A stretch of 64,000 bases of DNA from Viscum album (Eukaryota > Streptophyta > Magnoliopsida > Santalales > Viscaceae): positions 428,593,101 to 428,657,100 of the forward strand of contig OY728130.1 in assembly GCA_963277665.1 (NCBI GenBank). The letters run 5' to 3'. Below the pieces are notes generated by a model that worked only from the letters and a program-made list of their open reading frames with translations, did not search any database and was not told the DNA's origin. This document shows positions 59,131-64,000 of the stretch, piece after piece (the first letter of the stretch is position 1; each line of letters starts with the position of its first letter). The position numbers and the translations under genes were made by a program.

Positions 59131-59800
59131 ATATTTGTTATAGATTTTTGATAATCATATTTTCAATGGATGAGGGGGAACCCTTAAAAGGTCCGTATTC
59201 TTAGTATATTACATGACCGGAAGGCCTTAGAGGAATTCTTCTCAGACATGAATACTTAGAAATTCCCCTCCCTAGCATTAGATCGTGAAGTCAGCTTCCC
59301 ACCATCGCATTTCTTGTTCAACTAGTAATACCTGTTCATAGGTTCACATGCCTTGTCCTGATGGAAAATTCCATACCCTCGCATTCTTCCATATCTAGAT
59401 AGCTTTGTTCTGGTGTAACCTCCAACGCCGAGTCCTCATCTAGAGCTAGTTACTTTGGTCTGTCTGGTTGCATCTGCATTTCATGATCCGAATAAGGTGG
59501 CCCAAAGGCATTGAGGTGACCTGAAATCCTTAATCAGACTGAAGGCCTTGGGTAGACCAAAGGCCTTAAGGACTCTAGGTCCAAATCGGTGTCCCGAAGT
59601 TGAATAGTTCATGATTCTATAGTACCAAACATTACCTGCTACAGTGCCCGAAAATATGCCTATGCCCGAATTCAAACCTGGGTTGTGTGGATGCACTTGG
59701 AGAGTCCTCCCAACTGGGCTGAGGATTATGTGGAAAATGATTTTAGTTGGCAGGAGTTTGACCATTATAATCAATGAAATTCTTCAAAAGGAAGTTTTGA
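59131..59800 (+). pseudogene. Unclassified coding-like remnant
   Basis: GC content rises and protein-like pieces appear in shifting plus-strand frames: LHDRKALEEFFSDMNT, ALDREVSFPPSHFLFN and MHLESPPNWAEDYVENDF. I do not recognise the family. It lies between the tandem repeat and the right end of the second CACTA, so it may be a late exon of the second transposon gene or a captured host fragment. The minus-strand frame at 59481-59774 is an alternative but has no family likeness. Confidence 0.35.
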
Positions 59801-60234
59801 TGGTTCTTTGTTTCCATGGTCTGTTTAAAATTTATCAATGATTCTACTATAGCTCTGATTTATTATGCTTAGTTATAATTTATGTCTTCTTTTTTATTAC
59901 AGTCAATGAGATGATGTGATTGGTTTTAGTTTATGAGATGATGTGGAGGTATATAGATGCATCAATGGTCGTGGGTTGGACTTATATTGGGCACGAGTTG
60001 TTGTTGGACATACTTTATATGTATATATTATTGACCGAGGTATGGGTTGACCGAGGGTACCGGTTGACTGAGCTTATAGTGACTATGGATGTATATATGT
60101 ATGATTGTGGATGTATGATGTATGATGTATTTATGATGGGTTTACTATATATTTATGTGTTATTCTATTACATATAAGAGTTTTTATATTTATATTTTTT
60201 ATTAAATATTTTTTTAAAATGAAATTCTAAGAGA
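59801..60234. other. No clear feature
   Basis: An 85-residue frame at 59920-60177 is rich in Tyr, Val and Met from TATATG-type repeats and looks like chance. The sequence leads into the CACTA end. Confidence 0.4.
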
Positions 60235-60590
60235 AATATTTAGTGGCGATTTTTATAAAATGATGTTAAATAAATAACCAGAAATCCTAATTAGCAGCGG
60301 TTACTACAAACCATCTCTACATATATTATCTACAGTAAGGTTCATTTTATATATTTTATTTTCTTGTTAATTTTTTTTAAAAAAACTACAGATAAATAAA
60401 TCCAAACCGTTGCTAAATGCTTCAAAAATAACCCATACAGAAATGACCAATAAAAGAAAAAAACCACCATTAAATGAACTCCAAACATGAAATACATTAT
60501 AGTTTTAGTAACTGCCACTAAATGATTTAGCGACAGTCTAAACCGCCAATAGTAGAAAAAACAGCCGCTAATGCCTATTTTTTTATAGTG
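60235..60590. repeat. Right subterminal repeats and terminus of the second CACTA
   Basis: Words such as TTTAGTGGCGATTT, TTAGCAGCGGTTAC, ACCGTTGCTAAATG, ATTTAGCGACAG and CAGCCGCTAATG lie in both orientations and end ATTTTTTTATAGTG at 60590. The GCGGC core also occurs at 29860-29930 next to the left terminus. Confidence 0.7.
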
Positions 60591-62598
60591 TGTATGTGAA
60601 CATACACATGATGTACATATATGCATGTGTATATATGTATATGTGTATGTATTTGACATGTGTATAAGTGCATGTATGACATGTAATATTCATTTTAATA
60701 TTATTTCACATTTAATATATATATTTTAAAATTTTAATATAACATTTTTTGAATTTATATTCATTTTTAAATAATTATACATATTTATTTAATAAGTATT
60801 ATTTATAATATATTTTTAATTTATATGATTAGGATTTATTCAATTTTATTTATTATGTTGTAATATTTTTAAAATGTTTGAAATTTATGTAATTAAGATA
60901 TGTAAATTAATTTTTTAATATTTTCTTCATTTTTACGTGTTTATAATTGACATAGTTAATCTTATATGAATTCATCTTTTAAATAGTTTTTTTTTCTATT
61001 AAATTTTATTTATTAATTTTCAATATTTTATTATTTAATATTATTTATTCATTCTTAATATTTATTATTTTATATATTTATTGAAATTTAATCATTTTCT
61101 AATATTTATTTATACATATATTTATTTACTATATAATATTTTCAATATATTTTTAATTTATATGAATATTATTTATTCTATTTTTGTTTATTAAGTTTTA
61201 AAATTTAAAATATGTTTAAAATTTATATAATTAATTTCTTTAAATTCAATTTTTAATAATTTTGAAATTTAAATAGTTAATATTTTTGTATTTTGTGTAA
61301 TTTTATTTATTCATTTTTAATATTATTTCATTGAATATTTTTTTATCATTTTTATATTATTAAATTTTAATATTTTTGGAATTTATTCATTTTTTAAAAT
61401 TTATACATATATATTTGTTATGTTTTAATATTATTAATATTTTTATAATTAATATAATTAAAATTTATTCATTTTTTTTGTCTAATAATTTTTCATATTT
61501 TTAATATTCTGGAAATTTATATAATCGATTATTATATACACATTTTAATTTTAATATTTTTATAGTCAATATAATTCATTTTTAATAATTTTTTTATATA
61601 ATTAATAATATCTATTTTATTCATTTTTATGTGTTTGTAATTCATGTAGTTAATGTTACAAATGCACAATTTTAAATATTTTTATAATTTATTCAATTTT
61701 ATATATTCATTTTTAACATTCTTTAATTTGAAATTATTTATTCATTTTTAATATTTATTATTTTTGAATTTTTTGGGGGTTTTTCACTATATATAATTAT
61801 TTAATATGTTTTAATATTCTTTATATGTATTTAATTTATACAATTTATATATATTCAATTATATCTATTAAGGTGTGTTTTTTTAAAATATTTGAAATTT
61901 ATATAATTAATTTATTTAAATACATTTTTTGATATTTTGTTTTTCATTTTTGTAAACGTTTACTACTAATTTTGTTAATCTTATGAACTAGACATTGCTA
62001 TTTACTACGTTTTAATACTCTTAGTTTATTTTTTTAATTTATATGATTAATCTTAATTCAGTCTTCTTTATTAAGTTGTAATATTTTTAAAATGTTTGTA
62101 ATCTATATAATCAATTCATTTATATTAATTTTTTTATTTTCTTCATTCTTGTAGTGTTTATAATTTGTGTAATTAATATTATAAATTCATTTTTTAAATA
62201 GTCTTGTTATTTATTGAATTTCAATTATTTATTTTTAATATTATTTCAGTAAATATTATTTATTCATTTGTAATAATTATTATTTTTACCTTTTTTTTTG
62301 GAATTTAATCATTTTCTAATATTTATTTACACATATTTATTTACTATGTGTTAATATATTCAATCATCTTAGTTTTAATATATATATATATTTAAATTTT
62401 TTAACAATTTTGTATAATTAATAAAGCTTATATGTTTTTTTAATATTTTTGAAGTATATTCATTTTTAATTATTCAATTTCAATACTTTTTGACATTAAT
62501 TAATTTAACATTATATATTCATTAATAATGATAATTATTTTTTACCTTTTTTTATAATTTATTCATTTTTAATATATATTCCTTTAATTTTCGTATTT
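60591..62598. other. AT-rich non-coding body of the outer CACTA
   Basis: Begins in a TG/TA microsatellite (60591-60690), then about 1.9 kb of TTTATTCATTTTTAATATT words with no frame or motif. Confidence 0.55.
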
Positions 62599-62780
62599 TA
62601 CTTTAAACAATTTTTATCGGTGCTTTCAAAAAAGCATAAATAAATATGGGTTTTATTAGAACTAAATATAATGAATGGATAAAACCTATCTTTATCAGCT
62701 CTTTATATTTTCGCATTGATAAAACTTATATTTATCCTTATTTTTTTTGAAACTATTGATAAAACCATTTCATTCTTTTA
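62599..62780 (+). repeat. TTATCAG-type repeats near the transposase start
   Basis: TTTTTATCGGTGC, TTTATCAGCTC, GCATTGATAAAAC and CTATTGATAAAACC resemble the subterminal repeats at 29340-29440. TACTTTAAACAATTTTTATC at 62599 could be a decayed terminus of a separate element. Alternatively these are further repeats of the outer CACTA. Confidence 0.45.
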
Positions 62781-63556
62781 AATAGAACCCTTACATAGAA
62801 CTTTATTGCTCGTGCCGTTCAATCTCTCATAGAGAAGAACCTTTATCGCCACTCCCCTAAACCTCTCAGAAGAATTGACCCTCATCCCATTGTGATAGAA
62901 CCACAATTTCATTTAAACCTTGGTCCAAGTTATGGGGACTCCCCTAACTCTCTTTAAAGCTCCACTCAGACTGCCTTTCACTTCTGGAATTGGAATCATC
63001 AACAAAATTCAAAACAATCGTATTTTCTACCATCTTGTTTAAATATCACTCCTAGTTTTGGTTTTAATATTTTTACAGATTTCATTCAAGAGTTTATTCA
63101 AATGTTTGGTTCCCAAGACCATGTGGCTGGGCCCTATTAATGTTTTAATCATCAAACAAATGATCAAATTTGGCTCCTAAGCATCCTGTCATAGCAACAC
63201 CACCTATACCACCACATACCAAGTGATGAAATAAATAATCATCAACCCCCACTTATTATACTCCCATATAAAAAATTTATAGAAGCCATGATTTATCTTT
63301 GTGTTTTGTAATAGATGAAAATTTAATTAAATTCTGTGTAACTTTATAGATATCTCATATTCCTTTCCTTTAATGAATACCACCACAACAAAAAATATCA
63401 ATACACACTATTTGACTATTATTATCTTAGAAAAATGGATTCACATAACTTAAATGATTCTTTAAGAGTGGCCATTTATGGTTTATAAGATCATAATTTT
63501 ATGTATTTATTTATTTTGTTAAATATTAATATCACTGAATTGAATAAGAAAAATAT
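62781..63556 (+). other. Coding-like 5' region of the outer CACTA
   Basis: Less AT-rich, with an open stretch of 48 codons ending at about 62958 (LIEKNLYRHSPKPLRRIDPH) and another near 63050-63130 (FGFNIFTDFIQEFIQMFGSQ). It could be an upstream exon or a captured fragment; the family is unknown. Confidence 0.3.
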
Positions 63557-64000
63557 AAATCGGAAATGGATGGATGCCAATCGAATGAAAAAATATTGGG
63601 TGAAATAGTTCATCAAGTTTACAAAATATCATGGATATGACCTTCTCAAATCCTTTTTCCTTGTTTACCTGGTTGTTATCCAAGACTAATTAGTCCAGAG
63701 GAGTCGGAAGAACACTTCATCTATCATGGAATAGATAAAAGTTATAAATTTTGGACTAAACATATGAAAAAATTGAATGTATCTATTGACTGGGATAACA
63801 TTGTGGTCTATGGATCATCTGATATGATTACAATATGAACAACAATGAAGATCATATTGAGGATATGATTATATGTGAAAATGATAATAAAGATTGTATT
63901 GAGTAAATGACAATGATAGTCTAATATGAACTTCACGATTTTCCAAAATTTGTTTGAGAAGTTAAAGATTTATGAAAAGATTCCATTGTATGCTGGTTAT
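63557..64000 (+). pseudogene. Start of a TNP2-type transposase (outer CACTA), cut by the window edge
   Basis: KWMDANRMKKYW at 63557 and, in another frame, EESEEHFIYHGIDKSYKFWT at about 63695-63760 match the transposase-associated domain that opens plant TNP2 proteins (usual pattern WMDxNR..., then DEVxxHLxxxGIDxSYxxWTxHGE). A stop (TAG at about 63606) and frameshifts break it. It runs past the window end. Confidence 0.65.

Larger units (their letters stand above)
29787..60590 (+). mobile_element. Second CACTA element, 30.8 kb with nested insertions
   Basis: The left terminus is CACTTTAAAAAAAGAGG and the right terminus, read inward, is CACTATAAAAAAATAGGC. Both are followed by copies of a GCGGC/GCCGC-type subterminal motif. 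Both flanks are the same kind of TG/TA microsatellite (before 29784 and after 60590), as expected if one insertion split it. The possible target duplications TCT and TGT differ at one base. Its coding part is a broken TNP2 gene (41090-42304 plus 53511-53880) and a Transposase_24-like gene (54030-55260). The 5' half of TNP2 is missing. Confidence 0.6.

Overview
The window is AT-rich nuclear DNA of a flowering plant, probably a eudicot. The evidence is a chromovirus-type LTR element, a Copia element, CACTA (En/Spm) transposons with TNP2-type transposase genes, a LINE fragment with an RNase H tail, tRNA-type SINE-like pieces and a foldback element. I recognise no intact host gene, rRNA or functional tRNA gene. 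Almost every base belongs to mobile elements nested inside each other, as in pericentromeric or other gene-poor plant heterochromatin. The species cannot be told from what is here.

Left part (1-11016). A non-autonomous Ty3-type LTR element lies on the + strand, with about 4.2 kb LTRs. The 5' LTR is cut by the window edge; the 3' LTR is 6539-10767. They surround a 2.6 kb interior whose only recognisable gene is a small zinc-knuckle gag (4462-4980). The LTR copies differ at only about nine of 3960 compared bases, so the insertion is young. It abuts one end of a CACTA element (10768-11016), and that end lies in an old inverted LTR of the same Ty3 family.

Middle (11017-29312). The inverted old LTR (11017-13159 continuing at 23411-25147) is split by a 10.25 kb Copia element on the minus strand (13160-23410). 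The Copia element has two LTRs of identical length (1931 bp), PBS, PPT and a gag-pol reading frame broken by stops and a frameshift. Next comes a foldback element (25153-28959) with unequal arms built of 175-190 bp subrepeats. It carries outward-facing promoters of the plant snRNA type and is followed by a CpG-rich hairpin cluster.

Right part (29313-64000). This is a nest of CACTA elements. The outer one starts at 29313, and its transposase gene appears to begin at about 63557 and run out of the window. Inside it sits a second CACTA (29787-60590). That element holds a third, truncated CACTA (29961-37240), a Copia remnant (37241-41027) with a 751 bp mini-CACTA inside it, and its own broken TNP2 gene. 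The TNP2 gene is split by a 5'-truncated LINE with a perfect 15 bp target duplication, and the LINE is itself split by a complete 9.4 kb CACTA (43064-52478, target duplication ATT). A roughly 340 bp tandem repeat (55430-58810) fills the 3' part of the second CACTA.

How the genes work together. In CACTA elements TNP2 is the transposase and the second (Transposase_24-type) gene encodes a helper, TNPA-like protein. Both are present in the same order in three elements here, and all are visibly decayed. The LTR elements would depend on proteins supplied by intact relatives elsewhere. All assignments come from reading the sequence by eye; no database search was run.
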